Under the pieces are notes generated by a model. It searched no databases, was not told the DNA's origin, and was given only the letters and a program-made list of their open reading frames with translations. Below, one piece after another: positions 12,001 to 23,428 of a DNA stretch of 64,000 bases (positions within the stretch are counted from its first letter, which is position 1; each line of letters starts with the position of its first letter). This DNA is from Phoebastria nigripes. Lineage: Eukaryota > Chordata > Aves > Procellariiformes > Diomedeidae. The DNA is taken from NCBI GenBank assembly GCA_035582835.1, contig JAYKAV010003077.1:786808-850807 (forward strand). The letters are read 5' to 3'. The translations under genes and the position numbers were made by a program.

Positions 12001-13454
12001 TATTTTGTTTTGTAAAATCTACCTGGGATTGGGACGGAGATGTATGTTTGCTAAGGCAGATTTGGAAATTGCGTTGTTGAAATACAGCCCATATGGGCCA
12101 TTGTAAAATGGTTACTGCAGCATATAATTGCCTTCACAATGATGTGCTTTGTCATTTTACTTCCATCTTCAAAGAGGCTCTCCTGTAGTCTGCTGACAGC
12201 AATGGTGGTATTAGAAAACATATGGATTTGTAAAGGCATTAAACTGTCTTTAGTTCAAGGATTCGATTACAATGTTAGAGTATGGGTCACCACATTTTTG
12301 TGTGGATAGGCTGCACTTGACTGTGTCAGTTTATGTTATAGGTTAGGGAAGGGTTTGTTTATTTACTGAAGATACCTGACATAATATCCTTTTGAATACA
12401 TGGGGAAGGAGGCATCTCTCATGCTGCCGTACACGGTCTGAGCTGTACGGCTGTCCCAGGGCCACGGTCCCACCACACCCTGCTTCGCTTGCAGGGTTCG
12501 GTCAGGGCTTGCCAGCCACACTGACGAGACTTTCAAGAAGTCTTGGAGGGAAGTGCCAATTACAACATGGAAAAATACACAGAATGTAAGAACCACAAAA
12601 TTGGCTTTGAAATTTTAAGGTTTTTTAGTCCTCCATGCTGGGCTGCTAGTCTGAATGTTTTGGGNATTTGTTTTATGTTCACATACAAAGGATGCGTTTA
12701 CACTGTACAGCTCCACACATTTGAGAGTATAGGGCAATCTGTTCAGCTTTTGCCTTTTTTTCTACCCTCACAGTTTCAAGTGTGGATTTTCTGGGGCAGG
12801 TCTGAGGTCTGTAGTGCCCCTCTCTGCAAAGGCCAGTGCAGCGTTTGCATGGTGGGATGCACACGTCATGGGATGTGGCACGCAACCTCTCTCCAGACTG
12901 GAGCNATGCTCGTGCTCTTTACACCATCAAAAGGGAAAAGCTGGAGAGTGAGAGGGATAATACACATAAAGAAGATCCTTCTTTTTCAGTTTTGTTACTA
13001 TTTTTGTCTTACTTTTTGCAGCCTGCTGTTCAGCACTCAGCCCAGCTAGGACATTGAAGCAGGCTGGGGGGTCATGCTTGGCCCATGGCCACCTGCACCT
13101 TCTGCCACATGCGCTTGCTGTTGCGTTTGGGTTTGTGCAGGTCCCTCCCAAAACAACTCTTCCGATATCTCTTGTCCTTCAAACACACTCTTTAATTAAG
13201 GTGCTGAGCTGGTCCGTGGGAGACGTGGGTTTGTTTCTGTGTAAGCACAGTCGTCTTTCGTAACCTTGAAGCAGTCACTCCCCTCCCAGTTCAGCACGGC
13301 CGTGTGAGCACCTGCTTTGTGGTTGTGCTGAATAAGGACGGATTTGGGCTTGGATCCACATGTATGCTCATGGGAGATGCTGCGTCCGGGCTTGTAGATC
13401 TGGGTTTCTTGACTGAGAAGAGCAGGCCCATGGGGACAATGCTGATGTGTGAGC
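9011..13454. other. Unique noncoding DNA, no gene seen
   Basis: Neutral-composition sequence with T and G excess on the plus strand. The frame around 12543-13049 (168 codons) has no recognisable family and contains an N. The only marked features are the C12 tract and the five single Ns. Confidence 0.5.
11601..11628 (+). repeat. C12-G-C5 tract ending in TTCAG
   Basis: Twelve Cs (11608-11619), a G and five more Cs, preceded by cttttct and followed by ttcag. The minus strand is a long G run. The whole has the shape of a very strong polypyrimidine tract plus AG acceptor, but no convincing exon follows. Confidence 0.85.
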
Positions 13455-13610
13455 TATTTAGTGTGAAGTCAAATATGTGCTTAGGTGTCACCTTGAGCTA
13501 GAGTATTAGTTTTGCTGTAGCTGAGTTTTCCTGTCTGCAAAATGGGTTTAATAATACTTTCCCTCTTTAGAGGTTGCCTGGCTACTTAATTAGCATCTGC
13601 AGGATGCTCA
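13455..13610 (-). mobile_element. MIR-like SINE remnant, reverse orientation
   Basis: Read on the minus strand, this matches the conserved core and 3' part of the MIR family of tRNA-derived SINEs. The plus strand shows 'gtcaccttgagc' near 13487, then 'ctgagttttcctgtctg', then 'caaaatgggtttaataata' near 13537. These correspond to the complement of the MIR phrases for 'gcccaaggtcac', 'gaggaaactgag' and 'tattatccccattttac'. It is old, with many substitutions. MIR-type elements are a minor but real component of bird genomes. The orientation is clear; the ends are approximate. Confidence 0.65.
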
Positions 13611-14190
13611 AATAGTAACTGGTTGACACAAAATATCTACATAATTTAACTGTAGGACATCAAAACACCAATGCTTATATACATTTAGCAGGGACCTGGC
13701 TAGAACGCATATTTGAATAACTGAAGACACTTGTATTATTGTCAACCACCTTTTAAAATAAAGCTATAATTTTGCCTTAACATTGTTGACAGCAATCACT
13801 TTATTAAGGAAATCTGATGTGAAGGGTAACCCAGGGAAATTCTGATTAGTGCTTTATCTTTCTTTATACTGTTACGATTATTAATGATGTAAAAATTAGT
13901 GTTGCTTAGTTATGACTTGCTTCAGTTTTAAATCACTTACAGCATTATCTGTCCCAGCTGTGGTGGATATCAAGGCTAGCTTATGGTAATATCTTTCCTC
14001 AAATCCATTGCAGAATAGGGAAGAAACTCTCATTCTAGCTATGAGAAATGTTAAAGGATGTATTACTAACCCTGGCAGCTGTGATGGTGGTAAACAAATT
14101 AGGTCTGTCATTAATGCCAGGGTCTGCGGGTATAATATGTCATGAAACTGGTATATCTCTGTTACTAACTGGCCTATAAAAAACAAATAA
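13611..14190. promoter_or_regulatory. AT-rich block with a GATA / E-box / RUNX motif cluster
   Basis: High-complexity AT-rich sequence immediately after the reverse MIR. A GATA-type site (TTATCT, 13945-13950), an E-box (CAGCTG, 13955-13960) and an overlapping RUNX-type core (TGTGGT, 13959-13964) lie within 20 bases. GATA and E-box motifs at this kind of spacing are typical of composite elements bound by GATA/TAL1 complexes in blood-cell enhancers. The assignment is motif-based inference. Confidence 0.22.
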
Positions 14191-15284
14191 ATGCAGGGGT
14201 TTCGTTAATTCTTGTGTAACGAATTTAAGAACAAAGCTGCCTTGTGATAAGGTTTGTGTAAGATGAACGCGAAGTTCATGTATATGGCATGTTTTTTAGC
14301 AAACAGTGCAGAAATGAGAAAGATAGAAACTTAGTCCAGTGAGAAGCTCCCATTAATATCCCCAGGTTTTGCAGCAGGCCCTTGTCAGGGCTTTATTTAA
14401 GGACAGTATTTATGCAGATGTTGAAATCAGTCCCTCTTTAAGACAATGGTTGAATATGTTGTTAAAAATCATAACACAGTGCGCTTAAAAAGAGTATATG
14501 CTTAAGTGCAGGCAGGAGCAGGATGTTACTAGGTATATACATAAATAGATCTTTAATGCGAGGCTTTGTAGCAGTGACTTTTTAAAAATTAATTTATTTT
14601 GAGGGAAGGCTTGGGAGAGTGGCTTGGGGTTTTTTTCTTTTGGGGCCTTCAGGCAGTTGAGTCTGGTGGTGAGACAGCTCCTGCACCACTCCAGCTCCTG
14701 GAGCAGCAGGGCCAAGGTGTGGTCCGGACGCTGCCTCCTGATGCAGCTCGGCATCCATCCGCGGGATGTGGGACACGGGTGCTTGCTGGAGCACCCCTGG
14801 ATGTGCTGGAAAAGCCCCAGCAGGCAGCTTGGCAGGGCAACCACAGGTAACAGTGGGATGGAAATGGAGGACCGGGCAGCCCAGCCACGCTGCAGGCTGA
14901 CATGAGCCTGTGTTTGTTGAAATCTTTCATACTTAGTGTGTCCCTTGCCTGGTGCCTGAATGCAAGCGTGCATCTGCGCAGCGAGGATGTCGGATGAGTT
15001 TGGATTCAAGCACAGATTCGGGTCTGGGTGTAACATACAGCGTCAATGCAAACTCTGACAAGCTGAAGCCTCTACTGTACGGGATTGAATTTTGTTTCTT
15101 CCTAAGAGAAATGGTGAACTTTGCAGCTTTGCTTGCAGTAGGTCCTGTTAATGACGAGTCATCAAGATTTCCCTGGCAAGTAGCATTACTTTGGGTAATT
15201 ACTTCGGGAAGCTACCGGGGGGGATGCTTCCTCCTCCCCCCTGGTGCAGACACCTTCCCATCCAGCCACATATTGTTGCTTTCT

Positions 15285-15365
15285 CCAATACCAGCTAAAC
15301 AGGTGGCAGGATTCAAATCACCACTCTCTGAATGGAGTTCACTCTCCACAATAGCTCACCAGAGG
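15285..15365 (+). mobile_element. Possible 3' half of a MIR-like SINE
   Basis: The phrase 'caggtggcaggattcaaatc' at about 15300-15319, followed by 'actctctgaatggagttcac', resembles the MIR end, where the consensus has gtggcagagccgggattcgaa followed by tctggctccagagtccg. Only the 3' half is visible; the 5' core cannot be traced. Chance similarity is possible. Confidence 0.42.
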
Positions 15366-15584
15366 CCTGTTTTGTTACAGAACATTGATTAAATAAATAT
15401 TCCTATGCATACAAAAGAGGAGAAATCTGTTACAGCACTCTGCAGTTATTTTTCCATTAATGGCAAGGAGCTCTCTCTAATTTTCCTGCTCCTTTCAATC
15501 TGTTTCCCTGTCTCCCTCCCTTCCTATCACTACTAGTGCCTTCAAGTGCATGAGTAACATACAAACAACTTACATTCCCTCCAG

Positions 15585-15805
15585 TTCAGATCCGCGAACG
15601 TCATAGCTCCAACTCAACGTGCTTTAGGAAGTCCCGCTAGCCGGTGCAGGGCATAATTGACTGCTTCATGCACGTGTTTTTGATTAACTTGATATTTCAT
15701 GTTCAATATCAGTATTCCTTGTGCTAACTGACTTTCATTTCATTAATTTATATAGCAGCAGTTAAAAATACAATGTTGCAATACCAGCATCTTGCATAAT
15801 ACTGA
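15585..15805. promoter_or_regulatory. AT-rich high-complexity block
   Basis: Dense TAAT/ATTA cores ('cataattgac', 'tgattaactt', 'cattaattta') and a 'gatatttcatgttcaatatc' segment whose ends are complementary (gatat / atatc). There are no simple repeats and no open frame of interest. It resembles a conserved noncoding element in character only. Confidence 0.17.
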
Positions 15806-17029
15806 CAATTGGGGCAGAGTATTTGACTTCTGAAGAAGGTTGTCTGTCTTGTGTTCTTCTGTGACCCCTGATCTTTTAAAACCTTTGAGGCAAAAGTTTC
15901 TGCTCTGTGATCTGTGCTAATGGAGGTGTGTGTATGTTGTGGAAGAAAAGCACCTCTTGCTCAAAGATCCTGGCAGCCAAAGGCAGCTCCACTGCAAGCA
16001 GCAGATCTGATTTGGTATAAAGTGGTGGCAACTGGAAAGAAATGTATAGTAAAGGATTCCTCCAGGGGAAACAATAGCTTTACTAGCTTAAGTTCAGCAG
16101 ATATTTGTCTCAAGAAAGAACTTTTGGTTGAACAAATGTCTGGCTGCAATAAACGTAGAGTATGAGGAAATGCCGTGGCATTACTTTGGCTCTATGCTGA
16201 TGTGACTGAGATCAAAATCCACTCCAAAGTAACTAACTTGAATTTAGCTTTTTTTTTTGCCCAGGCAATAATATTTCTACTTTGGAAAAAACAGAAGTCA
16301 GCATTTCTATATCATCATTATTCTTAAACAAATTTAGAGCTGCTAAATCACAGAGCTGTTACGCTAGAGAATTAAATTGTGTAATGTATTTTTTAATGTT
16401 TAAAGACCATAAATGAAGCCTCCTTCCATTATATGAGTTTGTCTTAAACTACTTATCACCGTTGGCTGGATTTAGGATCAGGGTTGGAGAAGTACCCATT
16501 TGGATAAAGCTGACCATCTGGGTGCTCTTGCAAGGAGAGCCCTTGCCCTCTTTCCTAAGCTACAGTATGATTGCCATGGTTGAAATGAAGCCGTGCCAGC
16601 ACGCGCTGCTCTCCCACTGCTTTGTGTTGCTGCGGGTAAGAGAGGACTGGTTGTGGAAGGCTGTAGCAGAAGCCCAGTATCTGTCTTCTCTTGCTTACTG
16701 TGGGCAGTTAGTTGGAAGTGACACTAACCTGAGTTTAATTCTAGTTTTACATTGCAACAGCATGCCAGCTGCTCCCTGTGTTCTTCCGTGATACTGCAAT
16801 GTAATTATTTTTTTGTTATCTTTCAAGATGTAATTTTATGTTGGTGTGCTTTCCCACTAACCCTTTGGCGCAGAAAATGTATAGCTAATTCATTTTTCCT
16901 GTAACTTGAAGAAGCAAGGGAGAAAATCTCAAATCGTAGGGCCAAGCGGCCGTATTAAAGACAGCTGAGGAGCGATGTGCAGAGAGGAAAGGCCCCGTCT
17001 CAGACAGAGTCTGAAAGCCACTGGGACGT

Positions 17030-17280
17030 ATGAGGTGATTAATGGTATCATTGCTTTTTAGCTTCATCAAAAGGTTTCAGTGTAAGAGTTTCTAAGGAAT
17101 GCTGATAGTCACAGGAACCTATCAAAGGGTAAAGAAAATATCAAATGAGCAAGCAGGAATGGGAGTTAATTACTGAACAGTGATTACTCTGATATAACCA
17201 ATTATTGGATCATTAAATGTTTATTACCTTTTTTATGCTCCTTTCCCCCGTAAGTGCAGTTTTGTCCTCATAGTATTAAA
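17030..17280. promoter_or_regulatory. AT-rich block with TCF-like sites and inverted CCAAT boxes
   Basis: Three TCF/LEF-like motifs lie in 81 bases: ATCAAAA at 17066-17072, ATCAAAG at 17121-17127 and ATCAAAT at 17140-17146. Two CCAAT motifs face each other around one base (CCAATTATTGG, 17198-17208). Homeodomain-type cores ('gttaattac') are also present. It sits upstream of a TATA-like box and a CpG-rich patch on the plus strand. Function is inferred. Confidence 0.25.
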
Positions 17281-17422
17281 AAAAGGGTGGATCCAATGCA
17301 TAAAAAGCCTTTTCAAAACCTGGAAGGTATTAAAAGAGCATCTCATCCTAACACCTGACACGCTGGCCTACTCGCTCCGCTTTCCCTTGCTCTGCGGATT
17401 TGGGGTCAAGTGCTGTGAACCC

Positions 17423-17560
17423 TATTTAAAGGCCAGATTATCTCACTTCTAGGAAGGGGCTGGAGAAGAGCACAGCAGCAGGAGCAGGGGGGAGGCTCCG
17501 TTAGACGCAGCCGGCCGGTTCACCGCTCTTCGGCCGGTGATGTAGGGTTGGGTTCATGCC
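17423..17560 (+). promoter_or_regulatory. TATA-like box followed by CpG-rich hairpin; possible promoter
   Basis: TATTTAAA at 17423-17430 is followed about 70-110 bases later by a CpG-rich patch (17499-17540). The patch contains a perfect 7-bp inverted repeat, CCGGCCG (17511-17517) and CGGCCGG (17531-17537), with a 13-base loop. With the CCAAT pair upstream, this is the most promoter-like arrangement on the plus strand. No downstream coding exon supports it, so it may serve a noncoding RNA or be chance. Confidence 0.2.
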
Positions 17561-18950
17561 TTCTGCTCCCGCTGGAAGTGGTCAGTGGCTTTTGTGTCTG
17601 TCACCTGGAGGCTTTTCCTAGGGCTCCCTGGTTCCCTAAGGATGGAGTGGCACGGCCTTTGTTTTCCTTGGGCTCAGAGCATCTCTTCCTTTCCATACAC
17701 TAAATCTCCCTGAAGAAAGAAGAGTTTCCACTGCAAGGCAGAAATGATGCTGTTTGAAAGTGAGACATAAACCCTGCACAGGTCTTCCACTGGACATCTG
17801 CAAAGTGAAAAATACCATCTTTTCAAGCTGACTGCAGTTATTTTGGGTGACCTTTGAGGGTTTAAAATGTTAAAGCGATTTTTAAAAATATAGCTATTTG
17901 TGACTTTTGCCAGTGATCCTTAAACATTGAGTTGTTTAAGCTTTCTCTCTCGGGAGAAGTAAGGGTCAGGGTAAAAAAAAAACAAAACCAGCAGCTCTTT
18001 CCCTGTCATGACAGCGTTTCCCGGTGGTGGCACGTGCTGGTCTCTGTGTGCAGGGGGGCTGGCAGGGGTCTGCATCGACCTCGTGCCTTCGGTGGGTGTT
18101 TGGGGGCAGGTGGAGAGAGACTGCTGGGGTTTACCGCAGTCCTGGTGCGTCGCAAGCCGCTGGCAGGGGGTTTTGTACTTCTGGTGTGGGCAGTGAAGCT
18201 GGGGAGGCAGTCGGTGAGCTCTGCCTGGTGGGGTGTGTCTGTGACCATTACCGGATCTGCTTAATAACACAAATTCATCTGTTTCTGAAGCGTTTGGTGT
18301 GTCTCATCCTTCGCTACCGACATCGCCGCCTCTCAGTAACCACGTTGGTTTTGTCTCCGATACAGTACGCTTGTATGGTAGAGGAAGTTCTCGTGAAGCA
18401 AATTTTTCCATGCTCTTATTTGTGAGTTTAGCTTAATCGTTTTTATGAACTTTCTGAGGGGATTATTTTTTTTTATTAATACCTCCCTTTGCCAAGTTGG
18501 AAGCTTCAACCATTTTTGAGCTAAACCTTCAGCCAGTCTGTCTTTTTTTCTGTTCATCTTTTTTTTTTCTTTTTTTTTTCCAACATAACCCAACCAGCCG
18601 AAAATCTGCTTCTGGACCTTCCCTCACAAATGTGATTTTCAGTTTTCATCTCTGACACCTAAACCCCCATGAAAGTTGATGGGGAAGCTTATAGAGAACG
18701 CACAGCAGAGATTGAAACCAGGATGCTCTTCGCAGCTTTGTGTTATTACTGTCGTGGAAAGGGAGGAAACTCTGTTAAACTGTGCTCCTGGGAATTTAAA
18801 TTATTGTCTTTACTGCACTGCTGTGTCAAATCAGTTGTGTGGCATTTGGGACTTTGCCCTCTTTGGAAGGTCTCTTCCTCCTCCTGATGGGTTTTTCTCT
18901 GTAATCTTTCAAAGGAGAACTTTATTCTGGGTTCCTTTCTCTATTTTTCT

Positions 18951-19017
18951 TTAAAAAAACAAACAAACAAACAAACAAACCAACCTCAAAAAACCCACCA
19001 AAACACAAACAAAAACA
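18951..19017 (+). repeat. (AAAC)n and A/C-rich simple repeat
   Basis: An A7 run leads into about six AAAC units, then degenerates into an A/C-only stretch ending near 19017. It is preceded by T-rich tracts near 18541-18581. Confidence 0.92.
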
Positions 19018-19420
19018 GAGCATGTTTACTTTGCAGAGCAAATATTATGCAGGTCACGGCTTCCTTCTGTGCACGAAGATGATTTTGTCCCCACAGTGCA
19101 AGTCTGTGGAGTCAGGACTTGTCAGAGATGCTTAAGGATGCGTCGCTTGCAGGAGCCCGGGTTCCCACACAGGCATCTGTGCTAAACACCATCACTCTCA
19201 ATATCCAGCAGTAAACTGCTTCCTCCGGCAGTGACTCACAGCCGTAAAAGGCCTCTTTAATCAGCTGCAATCTCAGTTTTGGGGATGCGGGCTGGTTTGG
19301 GGGGCTCTGGTGTCCTGGCTGCTGCAGCCGCGAGAGCGAGAGGCACAGCCAGGGTACTCGGTGCTGCTGCTCGTAGGCATGTATGCGATTATCCCTTTTT
19401 GACAGCCTCTGCGTAAAATA

Positions 19421-19438
19421 GTAATAATAATAATAATG
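19421..19438 (+). repeat. (TAA)n microsatellite
   Basis: Five consecutive TAA/AAT units after 'aaaatag'. A similar short (AAT)n occurs near 24490-24501. Confidence 0.85.
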
Positions 19439-20543
19439 AAACGTCCCTCAGGATTTCCTCTTAATAACTGAACATACAGCAGCAGTTGTAAACTGTCTTG
19501 GTAATGTCATAGCCTCTCTGCGAAACGCGAAGGGCGGAGGACCTCCGACGGCAGGCGAGGATCCCAGTAACAAGGGGAAAACAAGGCGTCCTGTGTTTTA
19601 GATCCTGTAGAAAAATGTATCGTGGTTGCAAGGCTGTGGGAGATGAGCCAGTCTCCAGGACTGCTACAAATGTTAGATTTCAATGAAAGGTCAGCCAGGA
19701 ACAAGGTCAAAACAAGCCCGATACGCATAGCAAACAGTGAAGCTGCGAGGTGCAGATAAAGGTTAATGCGAAAGGGCTATTGGCATTAGTACAGCATGTG
19801 GTCAGCTTGCTGCGGAGCAGGGTCTGAACCAGGAGATAATGAGGAGGGTTTACTCTAATTCTATTATAATGTATAATTAACTAGCATAATTGATAGCAAT
19901 TTTCCCTGTGTGTCTGTGTGTGTACGCANGTGTACATAAAGTCTGATTTTCAGCTTTTGTGCGATTGCACTATGTGCCTTGAGCCGATGGAAACCGTCTG
20001 GTGGCTCCCTGGGGCTCGAGCTCACCGCCTTGCTCAGCCCACGGATGCGGAGGGGGAGCAATGTTTTCAAGAGCCTGTATTTTCTCTGCCTCTGAAATTA
20101 GACATAATATCTAGGTGGTGCCCTGGATAAGGCAGACCTGCTGCTGATAAAACAGCCTGTTGTGCCGAGAGCGATGGATGAAGTTAGTGTTTGAAGAGAG
20201 AGCGAGGGACAGGTCAGCCCTGTTTCCTTCTGGGTTGTTTGCACCTTTTATTCTCAGTATGCCTGTGAAAACAGAGAGCTTGAACTGAATTTTGCCTTTG
20301 TGATCATCTTTTGTACAGGATAAAGTTTACGCTTTGCTACTGTGCAGAGACATAAGCACGCTCGTGTTTCAAACGCACTGGGGATTTTAATTTTCATGGT
20401 GCACAAAGAAGAACCACCACTGCTGACTCCTCTGGCCTTCCTCTGCAGGGCAGAGAGCAAATAAGCAAAATCTTCCCTTGCCCCAAATCAACCCAAAACC
20501 AGGCTGCAATGCTCTACTGACACAGTGATATTTGGGATTTTGG

Positions 20544-20559
20544 TTTTTTTTTTTTTTTT
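20544..20559 (+). repeat. Poly-T tract (T16)
   Basis: First of a cluster of six long T runs on the plus strand between 20.5 and 28.3 kb. Confidence 0.9.
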
Positions 20560-20733
20560 GGACAGGTAGGAAAACCCCACCTGTGGCATTGACTGTGGAT
20601 GCCACANAAGTAACCTGGACTACCAAATGTAAAATCAGGCTTGATGTTGGTGGTTTGCAGGGAGCCTTGTGGTACCTACTGTTAGATCCTTGCTGCAATT
20701 TGAAAACATCAAGGTAGGAAATTTAGGTTGTTG

Positions 20734-20755
20734 TTTTTTTTTTTTTTTTTTTTTT
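20734..20755 (+). repeat. Poly-T tract (T22)
   Basis: Twenty-two Ts, preceded by 'ttgttg'. It lies only 175 bases from the preceding T16 tract. Confidence 0.9.
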
Positions 20756-21160
20756 AAATCTAGCGTTTGTGGTAGAGAGGTCTACCCGAAGTCTAAAATT
20801 GTAGAGTTGGGATGACAAGTAAAAATGTTGAATGATTTATCTGGACAGTTGTTTTGCTTGCCCACTCTCTTGATCTTGCAGGGTGAAACTGAGGGAGGGC
20901 ATTAGTGTTTACTTATTTTTTCTTTTGGTATCTGGCAATACACATTTTTCGAGAGTAAATGCAAATAACCCACATCTCCATTCTTAATCCCTTGGGATGG
21001 GAAACCTAAAGGCCATATTCTTGCTTGAGAGGAGGGGATTTAACCTTCCAGCTACATTAAATGTTAGCTGGAAACATGTGGCTAAAGGCTCCTGAATACT
21101 GAGCTGAGACTCTTCCCTTGGGGTTCTGGTTTATTTGGAAATTTAATTTGTAATTAATTC

Positions 21161-21177
21161 TTTTTTTTTTTTTTTTT
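21161..21177 (+). repeat. Poly-T tract (T17)
   Basis: Seventeen Ts after 'taattaattc', in AT-rich unique sequence. Confidence 0.9.
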
Positions 21178-21284
21178 ATTTCAAAGGTTACGCAACACTT
21201 TAAGCCTCAGATTTTAGGTCACTCTGCCTTTTACAGCCAGATCCACCTCATCAGTGAGAAGGCTCCCAGAGGACCGCAAAAGAC

Positions 21285-21480
21285 TCAGGCTTAGCGTTAT
21301 CCAGAAAAAATGTGTATAATAGGTGTATTATAAAGTAGTAGGTAATGTAACCCTCGTCTGTTAGCCTGACGAGTGCAATGTGAACAGTGTTACAGTACAG
21401 TTGCATGCACTTAAGGTCCTTCTTTACAAAATAATGCTAATTGCCCTAGGCTGAATGATGCCAGGGTCTTATAAATACCT
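21285..21480. promoter_or_regulatory. AT-rich high-complexity block
   Basis: Repeat-free block with a 6-bp inverted repeat, CTCGTC (21353-21358) and GACGAG (21368-21373), around a 9-base loop, and a later 'aatgctaattgccctaggc' segment. The CpG-containing hairpin in an AT-rich context is unusual. It may be a conserved noncoding element; nothing here proves it. Confidence 0.15.
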
Positions 21481-22031
21481 GTCAGTACTTGTAGAGGGAG
21501 CCAAGAAAAGTCAGGTGGAGAAATCAGTGAAATTGGCTCTCATGCAGAGTTTCAGTGTCTGGGGCACTGCTAAATCTAGTGAAGGATTAATACCAAAATA
21601 ATCCTGCTTGTCCAGGAAACCCGTGACAACATGAAGGTTTGAGATCAGTGTGATATGCTTTAGAAGGAGTGTAATAATAAATTCACAAGTCGCCAGAGAT
21701 AGAAACCAATTGCTATTCATCCTACATCACATCTGAGCTTTCCTACAGTTTGTTTCCTGCTCCAGTGATATGAGAGATCCCATTCCACTTGAAGTCCAGC
21801 ATCATTTCAGTGCTGGCTTTCACTAAAACCCATAAAAATGCTCCAAATCCGGCAAAAATCCCCCTATTGCTCAAAATCAATTCCTCTAACCATTTGAAGA
21901 GTCTCGTCCCAGACTCTAGGTGGTCTGTACTGTTCTCTAGTGCTGTTAGTATTCTGGCTGCAGAAGTTATATCGAAATGGGAATGAAAGTAAGGTAGCAA
22001 TTGGGAGGATAGAGGTGTTGTGGGTTGTTTC

Positions 22032-22055
22032 TTTTTTTTTTTTTTTTTTTTTTTT
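22032..22055 (+). repeat. Poly-T tract (T24)
   Basis: Longest uninterrupted T run in the window. Confidence 0.92.
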
Positions 22056-23261
22056 GTCCATGTTGGAAAATCTCACCTGTATTTTTGCTGCCTTTTTTCC
22101 TGTGTTTGTTATCAGATGTATCAAGATATTGCTGGTGTTTTGCATTGTGTTGGGTGTCTCGAGATGTGATACCCAAGCCATGTAAAAACAGCGTTTGGCT
22201 CAGCGTGGAGCCACCACGGCTTCTGCTCGTGACCTTGTTCAGCGTTGTGTTCAGGACTGCTAGAGCTGATCCTGANACCCACCCTCAGCCTGTCGTATCT
22301 CTCTCCAGTCTCACTGCTGAAATGAGCGGGGCTTGAGTTTTCTAAGCATTTTGCAAGATGCCAAGCAGTTGAAGAATACATGGGGACAGGACTTCTTTCT
22401 TCAAAGCCTGTTTCCTTGATTTATCCTTGAGTGGTCTGGATGTGAGTTGGTCCATGTCCCCAGTAAGACTGTGCCCATGAATCAGGACTGTTTGGATTTT
22501 GGGTAAACCTGTGTCTCCTTTTAGTGGCTCCAGTGGTGCCGTTTTTACCGTGCCAACAGTGACCGTGGGCATGGTGTGTTCTGCTCACCCTCCATCCACG
22601 AGGCCACCTTGTCTATAGCTGCCTGCACCCAGTGCATCTGCAAAAATAACCCAGAGCAGGCAGGGTCCCTTGTGCTCCCCTGGCTTGGCGCAGGGGATCC
22701 CAGCAGGCAGGTGACTGGGGAACTGAACGGGATCTCAAGTACTTGGGGCATTGCCTCCTGCCAGGTCTCCGTGGTGGAGGCACTGGGCTGGCCCCACGCT
22801 TGGTGGCAAGGGCACCTGCAATGGTTAAGGATCCAGTCAGCTTCAGCTCCTTCTCCAGCAGTGGAGAGCTTGCTTTCCCGAAAAGCACTTGTGTTTTTAA
22901 GCCATTTATTTTCTGTAAACATTCCTGCTTGTGTTTTGTTGTTTTTACCTTCTGTAGGAGCTGAGGGAATATATTCAGCATCTCAGTCCGGTAATGGAGG
23001 GGGCTGAGGAGGTGCTTGACTGTCTGACTCTGCAGGCAGAGGCACGGATGTTGCTGCGTGTGACATCTTTCTGGTGAAGTGGGATGTCAAGATCTGAGAT
23101 CCTTTTCCACTTAAGTGTATAAGAGCATTAGAACAAAAGGAAACAAAAAGCAACCCTGCACCACAAAAGAAACCAAACCAAAACCCCTCTGGCTAAAGGT
23201 GCATTTTTAATGTTATGAGCAATTTCAGACAGAAATTGCATGAAACGCTTTACCCGAGTGG

Positions 23262-23321
23262 TAATGGATCTGCTGGGGTCAGAGGAATTACGCTGGTTTA
23301 CACCAGCCTTGAGTGTGATCC
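23262..23321 (+). repeat. Ancient amniote palindromic repeat fragment
   Basis: The near-palindrome 'ctggtttacaccag' at about 23293-23306, preceded by 'aggaattacg', resembles a motif common in bird, crocodilian and turtle DNA, where a gagttacrctggtttacaccag block is followed by a ctgagga-tctgg block. I recognise the pattern but cannot give the family name with confidence. Similar traces occur near 30616, 39986, 41547, 46722 and 54760. It is noncoding. Confidence 0.3.
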
Positions 23322-23343
23322 TTTTTTTTTTTTTTTTTTTTTT
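23322..23343 (+). repeat. Poly-T tract (T22)
   Basis: Twenty-two Ts, followed 65 bases later by an A20 run (23409-23428). The two could pair as a 20-bp inverted repeat. Confidence 0.9.
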
Positions 23344-23408
23344 CCTTCATTCCGACTGTGTTCACAACAGATGGTGATTATTATGTTTGCTCAGATCAAT
23401 GAATGTTT

Positions 23409-23428
23409 AAAAAAAAAAAAAAAAAAAA
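23409..23428 (+). repeat. Poly-A tract (A20)
   Basis: Twenty As, one of few long A runs on the plus strand. It is complementary to the nearby T22 run. Confidence 0.9.

Larger units (their letters stand above)
14191..17029. other. Unique noncoding DNA with one possible MIR fragment
   Basis: Includes the minus-strand frame 14485-15036 (183 codons). It lies over GC-rich sequence, overlaps other frames and shows no known domain. A trace of the old amniote repeat may lie near 14483-14525 ('atatgcttaagtgc'). No single Ns occur in this interval. Confidence 0.5.
17561..20543. other. Unique noncoding DNA, no gene seen
   Basis: The GC-richer stretch at 18000-18260 carries four overlapping open frames on both strands, none recognisable. 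The remainder is AT-neutral with simple repeats near 18541-19017 and 19421. Confidence 0.5.

Noticed and set aside
14485..15036. Minus-strand open frame of 183 codons
   Set aside because: GC-rich sequence with several overlapping frames on both strands; no recognisable domain, and no splice or promoter support.
16476..16635. Plus-strand open segment ending in GCGG|GTAAGAG
   Set aside because: The upstream AG has almost no polypyrimidine tract, so an exon is not supported despite 53 open codons.
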